A DNA stretch of 64,000 nucleotides from Shewanella basaltis (GTDB lineage: Bacteria; Pseudomonadota; Gammaproteobacteria; Enterobacterales; Shewanellaceae): contig NZ_JAKILA010000007.1 in assembly GCF_023283885.1 (NCBI RefSeq), positions 62,001 through 126,000 of the forward strand. Reading direction: 5' to 3'. Numbering within the stretch: the stretch's first letter is position 1; every line of letters begins with the position of its first letter. Shown in pieces: positions 55,443 to 64,000 of the stretch. The translations under genes were made by a program, and so were the position numbers. The notes beneath the pieces are model-generated. The model had not been told where the DNA came from and ran no database searches. It saw only the letters and a program-made list of their open reading frames with translations.

Positions 55443-56813
55443 TTATTGTTGTGTGGCTGACTCAGGCAGTAAACTCAAGACTTTATTGGCTATGTCTGTG
55501 TTGTCCTGATGCCCACCAAACAGTCTTGCCCCTGGGCCAGATGAAAAGACCTGTACGTCAACCGCAGTATGACCTCCACTTGTCCAGCCTGTATTTGAGC
55601 GCACATCAATCAGTTGGCGAAGAGCCACAGTCAAAGGCTCATTGCCTTGCATACGTGCTTCATCTAATGCGGTTAATTCGGTTTCGCTTGGTTTAAAACC
55701 CATTAACTCAGCAACAAGGGGTTGCCATTGTTCGCTTGCTATAGCACGTGTGGCTATCTCATCTGGGCTTGCTTTGACTTTGTGAAGTACGTCAGGGTGC
55801 CATTCGTACTTATCATTAGCACCTACAGACAGTCCGCCAGTATTGTGGTCGGCAGTAATCACTACTAGCGTGTCTTTGCTTTCACGCACATATTGTTCAA
55901 CTACTTCAATGGCGGCGGCAAACTCGTCCATTTCAGCCATTGCTGTCGCGATGTCATTACTGTGGCCAGCCCAATCGATTAAGCTCCCTTCAACTAACAA
56001 TACAAACCCTTGTTGGTTTTGTGACAGCAGCTCGATGGCTTTCTGGGTCATTTTACTCAGCTTATGACCTTGTTTGTCGTTGATAGCCCAAGGCAATTGT
56101 ACATCAGCAAATAATCCTAATACTTTTGGTCTTGTTACAGCCTCAAGTTGTGAAAACTCGTTGAGGTGTTGGTAACCTTTGGCGGTAAATTGTGCCAATA
56201 ATGACTCAGAAAAATACTGCTGCCCACCACCTAAAATAACATCTGCATCTGTGTTTAAGTAAGCCTGTGCGATGTCTATGTAATTGCTGCGGCTTTCATT
56301 ATGAGCCAAAAATGCTGCAGGTGTAGCATGGTTAACTTGTGATGTCACCGCAACACCAGTGGCTAAACCTAGTGCTTTGGCTTTTTCCATTAATGTTGGC
56401 AGCGGGCGCTTTTCAATGTCTACACTAATCGCACCATTATAACTTTTAAAGCCGGTTGCTAATGCTGTTGCAGAGGCCGCCGAGTCGGTTACATAACCGC
56501 TGACGGAAGCTGGGTAAGTACTCGACATTCCCACTAATAGCCGATCAAATACTGTTTGCTCGACTTCTTCTGTTTCGGGGTTATCTTTGTAGTATCGATA
56601 TGCCGTGGTGTAAGCCGGCCCCATACCATCACCCACCATGATGATGATGTTTTTGGGTCTGGCAGGTCCTGCTGTTGGCACGTTACTGTTTAGTGAGCCT
56701 GTTACTGCCGCAGGACTTATCATTTCATCATTAGCCATTACGCTTGGCGCACAAAGGCAAGGTATTAACAATAAGTAGCTTACAGAGCGTTTACACGTCG
56801 CTAAAAAATCCAT
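55443..56813 (-). CDS. alkaline phosphatase (PhoA family)
   Basis: About 456 aa from the ATG at 56813, which has AGGA upstream and gives a signal peptide ending at SVMA. Metal and catalytic motifs are MVGDGMGPAY (Asp), YVTDSAASATALATG (phosphoryl-accepting Ser), HATPAAF (His), the VEGSLIDWAGHSND metal site, ITADHNTGG (Asp-His) and a C-terminal GHTAVDVQVF His. Periplasmic phosphate scavenging. It starts 17 nt after the gshB stop and could be read through from that operon. Confidence 0.9.
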   Translation of the reverse strand: MDFLATCKRSVSYLLLIPCLCAPSVMANDEMISPAAVTGSLNSNVPTAGPARPKNIIIMVGDGMGPAYTTAYRYYKDNPETEEVEQTVFDRLLVGMSSTYPASVSGYVTDSAASATALATGFKSYNGAISVDIEKRPLPTLMEKAKALGLATGVAVTSQVNHATPAAFLAHNESRSNYIDIAQAYLNTDADVILGGGQQYFSESLLAQFTAKGYQHLNEFSQLEAVTRPKVLGLFADVQLPWAINDKQGHKLSKMTQKAIELLSQNQQGFVLLVEGSLIDWAGHSNDIATAMAEMDEFAAAIEVVEQYVRESKDTLVVITADHNTGGLSVGANDKYEWHPDVLHKVKASPDEIATRAIASEQWQPLVAELMGFKPSETELTALDEARMQGNEPLTVALRQLIDVRSNTGWTSGGHTAVDVQVFSSGPGARLFGGHQDNTDIANKVLSLLPESATQQ

Positions 56814-56829
56814 GATGAGTCCTAATAGG

Positions 56830-57777
56830 TTAAGCGTTAATACGCGCTTCAATGGCATCCATTAGCATGCCGGTAATATCAACATCAAAAGCCGCTTCAA
56901 TTTCTTTGATGCATGTTGGGCTGGTGACGTTAATTTCAGTTAATTTGTCACCAATCACATCTAAACCGACAAAAATTAGGCCACGCTTTTTGAGTTCTGG
57001 CCCAATTGCACGGGCAATTTTCCAGTCGCTTTCTGATAACGGTTGTGCAACGCCACTGCCGCCAGCCGCTAAGTTTCCGCGTGTTTCGCCTTTCATTGGA
57101 ATGCGGGCTAAAGCAAAGGGTACTGGCTCCCCATCAACCACTAAAATGCGTTTATCGCCTTGAGTTATCTCTGGAATAAAGGCCTGAGCCATTGCGTATT
57201 GCTGCCCATAATGGGTGAGTGTTTCAATAATCACCCCAAGGTTAGGGTCGTCTTTTTTCACACGGAAAATAGAGGTGCCGCCCATGCCATCGAGTGGTTT
57301 AAGGATAATATCTTGCTTGAGCTGATGAAACGCGCGGATACGTTTAGCATCGCGTGTCACAATGGTTTCGGGGGTGAATTCAGCAAACCATGACGTGAAC
57401 AGTTTTTCGTTGGCATCGCGTAAGCTTTGTGGCTTGTTAACGATTAATACGCCTTCTTCTTCGGCGCGCTCTAACATATAAGTTGCGTAAATAAACTCGG
57501 TATCAAATGGTGGGTCTTTACGCATTAAGATGACATCAAGCTCAGACAGTGGCGTATCTGCTGCTTCACCTAGGGTAAACCAGTCATTGGCGTCTTGCTT
57601 AACGGTTAATGGACGCATGTTGGCCATGGCTTTGCCATTAACCATGGCTAAATCGTGCATTTCCATATAAAACAATTGATAACCACGTGACTGTGCGGCT
57701 AATAACATCGCAAAGCTTGAATCTTTTTTGATATTAATGTCGCGGATGGGGTCCATTACAATGCCGAGTTTAATCAT
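56830..57777 (-). CDS. gshB: glutathione synthetase
   Basis: A 315-aa ATP-grasp ligase joining gamma-glutamylcysteine and glycine. MIKLGIVMDPIRDINIKKDS starts exactly as E. coli GshB. LKPLDGMGGTSIFRV (ATP loop), GETRGNLAAGG (small loop) and LTEINVTSPTC (metal and substrate) are all present. 42 bp downstream of rsmE, in the conserved sprT-endA-rsmE-gshB order. Confidence 0.95.
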   Translation of the reverse strand: MIKLGIVMDPIRDINIKKDSSFAMLLAAQSRGYQLFYMEMHDLAMVNGKAMANMRPLTVKQDANDWFTLGEAADTPLSELDVILMRKDPPFDTEFIYATYMLERAEEEGVLIVNKPQSLRDANEKLFTSWFAEFTPETIVTRDAKRIRAFHQLKQDIILKPLDGMGGTSIFRVKKDDPNLGVIIETLTHYGQQYAMAQAFIPEITQGDKRILVVDGEPVPFALARIPMKGETRGNLAAGGSGVAQPLSESDWKIARAIGPELKKRGLIFVGLDVIGDKLTEINVTSPTCIKEIEAAFDVDITGMLMDAIEARINA

Positions 57778-57819
57778 GGGTATGTCCTTAAAGATATGGG
57801 GGATAACATTGGTGTAATA

Positions 57820-58560
57820 TTAACCAATATCGCCAAATTTAACCTGTAACGCTGTAATTGCTGTTAGCGATGCAGTTTCTGTACGAAGCACTCTTGGACC
57901 AAGCAAAATATCAGTAAAGTGGTGAGTTTCTGTCATGGCAATTTCTTCTTCTGACAAACCACCTTCAGGGCCGATTAAGAGTCTGACTTTGTGATTATCT
58001 GGGTTTAATTGTAAGCCATTTATACCGTGAGAAGCTCGTGGATGTAAATTGAGTTTAACAGCTGTTGTTTGCTCTTCACACCATTGGGCTAAAGTCATCG
58101 CGGGGCGCACAACAGGTACAATACTACGACCGGATTGTTCACAGGCACTAATCACAATTTTTTGCCACTGTTGTAGTTTTTTATCTAGGCGTTCACCGTT
58201 TAATTTAACCCCGCAGCGATCAGAAAATAGCGGTGTAATAGTGGTAACACCAAGCTCTACTGATTTTTGTACCGTAAATTCCATGCGGTCACCGCGGGAG
58301 ATCACCTGGCCTAAATGTAAGTCAAGTGGTGACTCACTCTGATTGGCCTCACAGCTTAAGACCGTGACAGTAATGGATTTCTTACTGACATCGGTAATTT
58401 CGGCTAAATAGTCATTACCGTCGCCATTGAATAAGCTGATGTTGTCGCCGTTACCCATGCGCAATACACGGCCAATATGGGCGACACCGTCGTCGTCTAA
58501 TTGCACGGTTTGCCCCTGTTGTAAGTTGTCTATGGGCTGGTAAATGCGTGGAACTCTCAT
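57820..58560 (-). CDS. rsmE: 16S rRNA (uracil1498-N3)-methyltransferase
   Basis: About 246 aa from the ATG at 58560. A PUA-like N-terminal domain (about 1-70, RIYQP then [10 protein letters not shown]) is followed by a SPOUT methyltransferase domain with the deep-knot motifs [13 protein letters not shown] and [11 protein letters not shown]. It methylates U1498 of 16S rRNA. Precedes gshB, as in many gammaproteobacteria. Confidence 0.95.
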   Translation of the reverse strand: MRVPRIYQPIDNLQQGQTVQLDDDGVAHIGRVLRMGNGDNISLFNGDGNDYLAEITDVSKKSITVTVLSCEANQSESPLDLHLGQVISRGDRMEFTVQKSVELGVTTITPLFSDRCGVKLNGERLDKKLQQWQKIVISACEQSGRSIVPVVRPAMTLAQWCEEQTTAVKLNLHPRASHGINGLQLNPDNHKVRLLIGPEGGLSEEEIAMTETHHFTDILLGPRVLRTETASLTAITALQVKFGDIG

Positions 58561-58606
58561 CAATGTCGACCTTATTTTATCAATGCTTCAAATACTCGCT
58601 GGATAT

Positions 58607-59344
58607 TTAGCGCAGCAAGCCGTTATTTTGGCATTGTTTGAAGACAAAATCATTATGATTACCCTGAGTGGCAGCGATTAAGCTATCACGTTGGCATTCT
58701 GTGGCTGAAACCGGCTGCATTTTGTTCCATGCATTAAACAGCTTTTGCTGGCTGCGGCTAATTTGTAAGCCATAGGTTTGCTGCATATAAAGATAAGTGC
58801 GGGCAATGGGGCCACGTGATGGTGTTGGTGGCTGAACTTTACGACCTTTAAAGTCAACAATCATTGCGCATTGGCCATATTGATCTGGTTTGCCATTCCA
58901 GTCACTAAAGCGATAATTACTGCGATCGCCGTTCACTTCACCGATAGCGGGCACCAAATTATGTAGGTCAGCTTCCATCTTTTTAAACTGGTCATTATTT
59001 TTGCCGCAGTTTTTACGGCCGCCGTCTTGCCAGCATTGGAGCTGGTGGCCAAATTCCCATGCTGGCACCACATGTTCCCATTCAATTCTATTTGCCCGAA
59101 TGATTTGTTTGCGTACTTGATAACCGCAGCTGGGATGATCCGCTTGCCATAACTTGCCACTGATGTTGATATCACAACCACAGTAAAAGGTGCTTAGGGG
59201 GAAGTGTTGCTGATATATCTTTTTTGCAATCGTTTTAGCTTGGCTAAAACTACGAGGATGCTCTGCTGCGTTGATTGTTGTTGAAAAAATGCCGCATAAA
59301 AGCGACACCCAAAAAATACTTGAGTGATAGTAAGATAAGCGCAA
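58607..59344 (-). CDS. endA: endonuclease I (EndA)
   Basis: A 245-aa periplasmic nuclease of the EndA/Dns family. The signal peptide is cleaved near INAAEH. Disulfide-type Cys in FYCGCDI, then the active site [12 protein letters not shown] and [18 protein letters not shown] with the catalytic His and metal-binding Glu/Asn; the [11 protein letters not shown] segment follows. Degrades extracellular double-stranded DNA and limits uptake of foreign DNA. In the sprT-endA-rsmE-gshB cluster. Confidence 0.95.
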   Translation of the reverse strand: MRLSYYHSSIFWVSLLCGIFSTTINAAEHPRSFSQAKTIAKKIYQQHFPLSTFYCGCDINISGKLWQADHPSCGYQVRKQIIRANRIEWEHVVPAWEFGHQLQCWQDGGRKNCGKNNDQFKKMEADLHNLVPAIGEVNGDRSNYRFSDWNGKPDQYGQCAMIVDFKGRKVQPPTPSRGPIARTYLYMQQTYGLQISRSQQKLFNAWNKMQPVSATECQRDSLIAATQGNHNDFVFKQCQNNGLLR

Positions 59345-59470
59345 AATAAACCCTAAAAAATAAACAAAAAATTAATAGTGCGGAGTTAATCCGTCATTTT
59401 GCGCAGATGGTAAGGCATCGCTTGCGATGACGCAATTGATAATATCTTGAAGACTTTGTGACAATGCGTG

Positions 59471-60064
59471 CTATTTCACGGGTTGGAGAGTTTGCTTACA
59501 ACGACGGCAACGATACTGTGTTTGCCCACGTTGAACCCGATTATGACGTCTAATGGAGAGTGAGGTATTGCCGCAGCCACAAAAATAGTCAAACTGTCGA
59601 CCGCTTACGGATTGAACGTTGAGTTGATGAGTCGTTTTCGGCACGACTTTAAAGGCGGTCGTCATAATGCTTTGCCACTCTTTGCCATGAGGCTTTACCC
59701 GGCCAAATAGCTGGTAACACAATAGATGGCTTATTTCGTGAGGTACCACTTCGTTCAAAAACACCTGTGGATTTTCTGCTAATAGAACCGGATTAAAACG
59801 TAAGCGATTGGTTTGTAAATGAGCTGTGCCTGCGCTTTTACCGCGTAAAGTAAATTGCACAACAGGGCGTGCAAAGGCTCGGTTAAAGTGGCGCTCAGCG
59901 AGCTGATAATCACATTCTACCTTAGCTAATATTTGCAACTGTAAAGCAGACTTGGGGTGACTTTCTGCAATGTCTGCTTTGTGCATGTTAGTGCTCGCTT
60001 TTACGCTGGCTTTATCCTGAGAGGTTCGAGCACGCAGTGCAAGATTTAATATATTTTTAAGCAT
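59471..60064 (-). CDS. sprT: SprT-family zinc metalloprotease-like protein
   Basis: A 197-aa SprT protein. HEISH in the VVPHEISHLL motif and a third His in KPHGKEW form the metalloprotease-like site. The C-terminal zinc ribbon has two Cys pairs, FCGCGN and YRCRRCKQ. A leader of about 30 basic residues precedes the usual start; an internal Met at about residue 27 is an alternative start. Cellular role is unclear in bacteria. Confidence 0.9.
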   Translation of the reverse strand: MLKNILNLALRARTSQDKASVKASTNMHKADIAESHPKSALQLQILAKVECDYQLAERHFNRAFARPVVQFTLRGKSAGTAHLQTNRLRFNPVLLAENPQVFLNEVVPHEISHLLCYQLFGRVKPHGKEWQSIMTTAFKVVPKTTHQLNVQSVSGRQFDYFCGCGNTSLSIRRHNRVQRGQTQYRCRRCKQTLQPVK

Positions 60065-60135
60065 GTTTTCGTTTTGGGCCTGCGCCGTGTTTACTCAGCT
60101 GTTACGCATTAACCGTAAGCCAATAGTGGTGACTG

Positions 60136-61323
60136 TTATAAAGAGGTTGCTGCTGCGGCTATCATCGCTTTGATTTGCTCAACAATTTCAGCTTCAGTTT
60201 GGGCATCATACCCTTTAATGCGTGGCGTATGAATGTGGCCTACAGGTAAGTTCAAGTTAAATTGATCCCGTAGTAAAATACTGCGGTAGGATATTTCATT
60301 CGATAAATATCCACCACCCGATCCCTCCACCGAAATTTCATTTTGTAATTCCGCTAAAGATGATGCAGTAAATTGCCCACGAGAAAGGCTTCTGACTTGG
60401 CGGTTATCTTTTACTGTCCAGCGGCCTTTAACGGCTTGCATTTGTTCAACAGGCAATGAAAATTGCACAAATTCTGGTCCGTTAAGTTTGCCATCGTTTG
60501 ATGTGCCGCCATTAAAGAGTGGCGCCTTAGGGTTGCGATGACTGGCCCCAGTTAATACGTTTAGATTGTCCGGTGCATCCGCGCTACGATTGCGGCCGGG
60601 AAAGCGTTCAATGTCAAAGTTGTCACGACCCATACTAATAGTAAAAAGCATGTCTAAACTATTATTACGGTAAAATGGGGTGAGTAAAGACTCGATAATG
60701 CCGTTATCAAAATCGTTGAACCGAACCGGAATCATCACGGTTTCAATTTGAGCCACTTTGCCATTGACGTTAAAACGATAACCGTCTAACGCAAGAGCCG
60801 CTAACCCAGATGGATTGCTTTGTCCTATATTGCGATCGAGAAAAAACGGGTCGAACCCTGTGACTAAAATATGAATATGAGTGTTGGGATCAAATTCGAT
60901 GTCGCTAAAACCACGAGAGGATTTTTCTACCGCATTGACTAAAATTTCTCGCTGCCAATCAGCAATGTTAAACCCGGCTCTGTCTTGCTTAAGGGTGTTA
61001 CGCATGCCGAGGCGGCTCCAATATAAAGAGCGATCGTCATCATGGCCAGATTGCACGTCGCGTACTGCTTGTTGCCATAGTCGATGGCCTTGTTGAGCGG
61101 CCATTTCCGTGACAGACAGTTCGTCTGTTGCTTGCTGTAGTTTAACCTCGAGGGTTTCGTTAATGGCTTGGTAACGGTTAACGACGTGTGGCAATGTCTG
61201 CCCCGCTTTAGATACACGCATTTCTTCAATGTTTTTTGGCAGTTGGCCTGCAGTGGCTGTATGAGATAAAGCGAAAAACACCACTGTACTTAACATAAGC
61301 AACGCGTTGCGATTAATCATCAC
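60136..61323 (-). CDS. periplasmic pyroglutamyl-peptidase I-like protein with Cys-to-Ser change
   Basis: A 395-aa protein with a signal peptide (ending at ATAG, about residue 25), a helical domain (about 30-145) and a C15-like domain (about 150-395). TGFDPFFLDRN with SNPSG matches the TGFEPFG..NP signature of pyroglutamyl peptidase I, and Glu239 in FDIERF matches its catalytic Glu. The catalytic Cys position (xxYLCN in Pcp) is GGYLSNE here, that is Ser341; the His365 in GHIHTP is kept. It is also periplasmic, unlike cytoplasmic Pcp. It may be a pseudoenzyme or a serine variant. It belongs to no obvious operon. Confidence 0.72.
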   Translation of the reverse strand: MMINRNALLMLSTVVFFALSHTATAGQLPKNIEEMRVSKAGQTLPHVVNRYQAINETLEVKLQQATDELSVTEMAAQQGHRLWQQAVRDVQSGHDDDRSLYWSRLGMRNTLKQDRAGFNIADWQREILVNAVEKSSRGFSDIEFDPNTHIHILVTGFDPFFLDRNIGQSNPSGLAALALDGYRFNVNGKVAQIETVMIPVRFNDFDNGIIESLLTPFYRNNSLDMLFTISMGRDNFDIERFPGRNRSADAPDNLNVLTGASHRNPKAPLFNGGTSNDGKLNGPEFVQFSLPVEQMQAVKGRWTVKDNRQVRSLSRGQFTASSLAELQNEISVEGSGGGYLSNEISYRSILLRDQFNLNLPVGHIHTPRIKGYDAQTEAEIVEQIKAMIAAAATSL

Positions 61324-61825
61324 GATTCCTTAAGGACTGCTATGCCCTTATTTGGGTTGTATTAAACAAAGTCAAAAACGAACTCTAATTGACAGTTATA
61401 ACACAGTTGCTGTGTCGATTTAATAGGGAATATGGGACTCACTATTATTTAAGTTGCTGACTTAAATTGAATAAGTTTTGTGGCCGTTAAACTTTACAGT
61501 TTCTTTAATGTTAAGGCTGATATTGACTAGTAAAATGGCGTCAGTGAACCATAATGAAACCATAACAAGATATAGCTGAGACAGAGAGGTTTTATAAGTG
61601 TGTAGTTTGGTGGTTCTGGGGAGAAAACCAAGCTGAGCTTACTCTGTTGCAAATGTGCCATGGTTCTCCATTGCAAATGGTATTTTGTGGGGTGCTTTAA
61701 TAGATGTGAGTCACTTTTCTGCATTTATATGAATGTTACATTGTTCGGTTATATCTATGGATAAGATGCACCAACTAATCGCTGATTAGTCATTGATGTG
61801 CTCACCGTATCGAAAGGATATCAAC
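61324..61825. other. intergenic region before the sigma-54 activator gene
   Basis: About 500 bases. The nonamer TTGCAAATG appears twice, about 23 bp apart (near 61648 and 61671), in the upstream region of the activator gene. Nothing else is recognisable. It presumably carries divergent promoters for the C15-like gene and the activator. Confidence 0.35.
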
Positions 61826-63151
61826 ATGGAACCATTACTATTGGCAGGATTTCAGTGTAATGAGCTAAATGACGTACTTTCTCAACTGCAGTTTAAGCTT
61901 TATTACATTCAGTCATACAATAAACAACAAATACCTTCTGATTGCTCACTTTGCTTAATCGATTTACGTAAAGGCAACATCATCAATGAGATTAATTATT
62001 TGGTGAGAGAGTTAGACCCCACAATTCATATCATAGTGTTAATTGATAAACCTCAGCTAGACAATGCCGACATTACAACGTTTATTGCTCAATTTGCCTG
62101 GGATTTTTGTACCAGCCCTATTGATCCTGAAAGATTGGCAAAATGTTTGGGGCACGGTATTGGTTTGTCTAAGTTAAAACAACAGCATCAGCCCGCTGAA
62201 ACTGATTCTCCCTGTAATGACCCTGAACAGCCCGTGACACAGTCAGCAGTTATGCAGCAGTTATTTAAGCAAGTTGAACGCGTTGCGCCTACTGATATTC
62301 CAGTGCTGATACGAGGCGAGTCTGGCACGGGTAAAGAATTAGTTGCTACCAAACTACACCAGCAGTCTACTCGAAAAAACGGCCCCTTTGTTACCGTAAA
62401 TTGTGGCGCTATGGCCGCAGGTTTAGTGCAGTCGGAGTTATTTGGCCATGAAAAAGGTGCCTTTACTGGAGCAACGAGTAGTCGAAAAGGAAAAATTGCC
62501 CTTGCTGATGGTGGGACGTTATTTCTTGATGAAATAGGTGACTTACCTGCCGAGCTACAAGTTAATTTGTTACGGTTTTTACAAGAGGGCCTGTTTGACT
62601 CTGTTGGTGGCAGTTCACCTCAATCTAGCGATGTACGCATTTTAGCGGCAACCCATGTCGATTTAGAAAATGCCATTGATCAAGGTCAATTTAGATTAGA
62701 TCTTTATTATCGGTTAAACGGAATTACGATTGAAACCCCAAGATTAAAAGATCGACGCGATGATATTATTGGTTTGGCAAATCGCTTTATTCGTATTTAT
62801 TCAAACGAATATGGCTTTGCAACAAAACCGTTATCGCAATCAGCAGTCCATGCTTTATTAAATTATCCCTGGCCTGGAAATGTCCGAGAGTTAATTAACC
62901 GGGTGCGTCGAGCGGTAGTATTGAGCGACACGCAACAAATAAGCGCACAAAACTTAGAATTAGCAAACATCGATAAAAAACGACACATGGCGTTATCGCT
63001 TAAAACATTAAAAGACACTGCTGAGAAACAAGCTTTACAACAGGCTATCTTGATTGCTGATGGTCAGGTTGAGTTAGCGGCGAGTTATTTAGATATTTCT
63101 CGAGCCACTTTTTATCGATTAATGGACAAACACGGTTTACCACTCGTTTAA
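61826..63151 (+). CDS. sigma-54-dependent VpsR-like enhancer-binding protein
   Basis: About 441 aa from the ATG at 61826, which has AAAGGA upstream. The N-terminal receiver-like domain (about 1-118) keeps an Asp in CLIDLR (Asp46) but lacks the usual acidic pair near its start. The AAA+ domain has GESGTGKE (Walker A), the sigma-54 contact loop GAFTGA, GGTLFLDEIGDL (Walker B) and a sensor-II region YPWPGNVREL. A Fis-type helix-turn-helix ends the protein. The degenerate receiver resembles VpsR, which responds to c-di-GMP. Its obvious target is the -24/-12 promoter 173 bp downstream of its stop. Confidence 0.88.
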   Translation: MEPLLLAGFQCNELNDVLSQLQFKLYYIQSYNKQQIPSDCSLCLIDLRKGNIINEINYLVRELDPTIHIIVLIDKPQLDNADITTFIAQFAWDFCTSPIDPERLAKCLGHGIGLSKLKQQHQPAETDSPCNDPEQPVTQSAVMQQLFKQVERVAPTDIPVLIRGESGTGKELVATKLHQQSTRKNGPFVTVNCGAMAAGLVQSELFGHEKGAFTGATSSRKGKIALADGGTLFLDEIGDLPAELQVNLLRFLQEGLFDSVGGSSPQSSDVRILAATHVDLENAIDQGQFRLDLYYRLNGITIETPRLKDRRDDIIGLANRFIRIYSNEYGFATKPLSQSAVHALLNYPWPGNVRELINRVRRAVVLSDTQQISAQNLELANIDKKRHMALSLKTLKDTAEKQALQQAILIADGQVELAASYLDISRATFYRLMDKHGLPLV

Positions 63152-63255
63152 CGTAAACTGACAGCCTACCTCTTATTTTATGTTTCAAGTCTTAATTTTA
63201 AGATTTTGCCCTAAAGAGAAATGTACCTCTAATTCAACCACCTAGCGTTTTATTA

Positions 63256-63269
63256 TCTCATTTTTGAGA
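63256..63269 (+). promoter_or_regulatory. inverted repeat TCTCA-TTTT-TGAGA, candidate enhancer site
   Basis: TCTCA (63256-63260) and TGAGA (63265-63269) with a 4-bp spacer lie 55 bp upstream of the sigma-54 promoter, between the activator gene and its presumed target. Position and symmetry fit an upstream activator sequence; it is short and unproven. Confidence 0.4.
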
Positions 63270-63323
63270 CATATTTTTTTTGCCTTAAAATCTATCTATA
63301 TGAAATGTATTGGTTTTTCATGC

Positions 63324-63338
63324 TGGCACGAGGGTTGC
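63324..63338 (+). promoter_or_regulatory. sigma-54 (-24/-12) promoter
   Basis: TGGCAC (63324-63329), 5 bp, TTGC (63335-63338) is an exact match to the RpoN consensus TGGCAC-N5-TTGC. Transcription would start near 63350, 20-25 bp before the start codon at 63373. It lies within the longest open frame, which shows that the upstream Met at 63310 is not the start. Confidence 0.9.
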
Positions 63339-63372
63339 TATCTCTTGGTATCAAGTATGGAAGGAACATCTT

Positions 63373-63993
63373 ATGGATATCATTAGCCCAGTACATTGTC
63401 GGTTGCTGCCATTGTCATTAACGCGACTAATGCAATTAAGTTTGCTGTTACTGACTGCGCAATCTCAAGCTGATGATTCGAGTTTGATAGGTTCGCATGT
63501 GGTACAAAGTGCTGCTGGTCGAGTGAGTATTAATCAGGCCGCTGGTCACTTTAATATTCAGTCTAACAGTCATGCATTGGGTCAACGTACTGAGATTAAC
63601 ACAATCAATTACACGCACCTGTCTCAATCCACTTCACTGTTAGAGGATGGTCAGGCACTTAATTCGGTGATTGAGAGTAAGGCATTTACTCAATTTCAAG
63701 GGTTAGCCAGTGTGAATCAAGTGAGCGGTGAGCTCAACATGCAGGCCAATATTGGCACAATTGCCATGGACTCCACACTCGAAACCATCATGGGCCAAGG
63801 CTTAAGTGATTCGGCGTTAACTCATGTGGCAAGCCGAGCTAGCCCGTCAACTTATCAAGTCTCACATTATCAAGCCGAAATTGCCCCAGACAGTTTTTTG
63901 GATGCACAAGGCGTCATGCAAATTAATCAGATTTCTGGCGATAAAAATATTGCCATTAACCAATTCTCGCTGCAGTTACCCAGTGGGAATTAA
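63373..63993 (+). CDS. exported protein with curlin/Fap-like Asn-Gln repeats
   Basis: A 206-aa protein from the ATG at 63373, with AAGGAA upstream. The signal peptide is cleaved near SQA (residue 33). Three copies of a 17-residue motif, G-x3-(I/V)-N-Q-x-(A/S)-G-x2-N-(I/M)-x2-N, lie at about 49-65, 110-126 and 180-196. The motif looks like amyloid-forming repeats of curlin or Fap subunits in its spaced Asn, Gln and Gly, but is not either signature. Cys occurs only in the signal peptide (residue 9). Expressed from a sigma-54 promoter; probably the first gene of an operon that continues past the window. Fibre subunit is inference. Confidence 0.65.
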   Translation: MDIISPVHCRLLPLSLTRLMQLSLLLLTAQSQADDSSLIGSHVVQSAAGRVSINQAAGHFNIQSNSHALGQRTEINTINYTHLSQSTSLLEDGQALNSVIESKAFTQFQGLASVNQVSGELNMQANIGTIAMDSTLETIMGQGLSDSALTHVASRASPSTYQVSHYQAEIAPDSFLDAQGVMQINQISGDKNIAINQFSLQLPSGN

Positions 63994-64000
63994 CCATCAT

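Noticed and set aside
63310..63372. Upstream start codon at 63310 for the repeat protein
   Set aside because: The sigma-54 promoter lies inside this stretch and a good RBS precedes the ATG at 63373.

Overview
The window looks like part of the chromosome of a Shewanella-type marine gammaproteobacterium. The clues are an OmcA/MtrC-family multiheme lipoprotein with a collagen-like tether, an ArcA very close to the enterobacterial protein, an Oar-like TonB-dependent receptor, a subtilase with a GlyGly-CTERM tail, DUF3149, DUF3293 and DUF4144 small proteins, and the sprT-endA-rsmE-gshB block typical of gammaproteobacteria. Genes on both strands are densely packed, mostly intact and frequently separated by strong bidirectional terminators. 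I see no prophage, plasmid backbone, CRISPR array, rRNA or autonomous insertion sequence.

Layout. 0.3-2.4 kb: a zntR-like MerR regulator with its 20-bp-spacer promoter and a two-domain ArsP/DUF318 permease whose linker is full of Cys-Cys pairs. 2.7-9.1 kb: a nonaheme OmcA/MtrC-family lipoprotein, an S1/P1 nuclease and an Oar-like receptor preceded by a 16-bp perfect palindrome. 9.1-14.2 kb: a 40-aa basic protein, then a LysR regulator divergent from an EmrA/EmrB-type efflux pair, ElaA and a YgiN-like monooxygenase. 14.2-19.5 kb: a porin, TcdA, a SieB-like membrane protein, a DUF3149 peptide, tRNA-Leu(CAA) with a partial duplicate, and a concentration of small non-coding inverted-terminal-repeat elements. 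19.5-31.5 kb: a large secreted subtilase, AsnC, RluA, two small membrane proteins, LdhA, a dienelactone hydrolase-like protein, an MscS-like channel, a spermidine synthase-like protein, and the AhpC/AhpF peroxidase pair. 31.9-33.5 kb: a chemoreceptor.

34.0-40.5 kb holds the most interesting locus. Four overlapping genes encode an SMC-like ATPase (1232 aa), a small MksE/JetB-like protein, a MukF/MksF/JetA-like kleisin candidate and a TOPRIM protein of the JetD/MksG type. This has the composition of a Wadjet/MksBEFG plasmid-defence condensin, but in the order SMC, small subunit, kleisin, TOPRIM, and with very divergent sequences.

40.8-50.7 kb: a DAACS symporter, Fbp, a DPP-IV-type peptidase, ArcA, a DUF3293 protein, and LysC under a lysine riboswitch followed by an aspartoacylase-like gene. 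50.7-55.2 kb: a site-2 protease, DUF4144, DUF342/FapA-like and RsmC. 55.4-61.3 kb: alkaline phosphatase, GshB, RsmE, EndA, SprT and a periplasmic pyroglutamyl-peptidase-like protein in which the catalytic Cys is Ser. 61.8-64.0 kb: a sigma-54 activator followed by a near-perfect -24/-12 promoter driving an exported protein with three Asn/Gln-Gly repeats, probably the first gene of a surface-fibre (curli/Fap-like) operon that runs off the window.

Functions are assigned by recognising motifs and remembered family sequences; no database search was run. Start codons were moved from the longest open frame wherever a ribosome binding site, signal peptide or promoter argued for it, and each entry says so.
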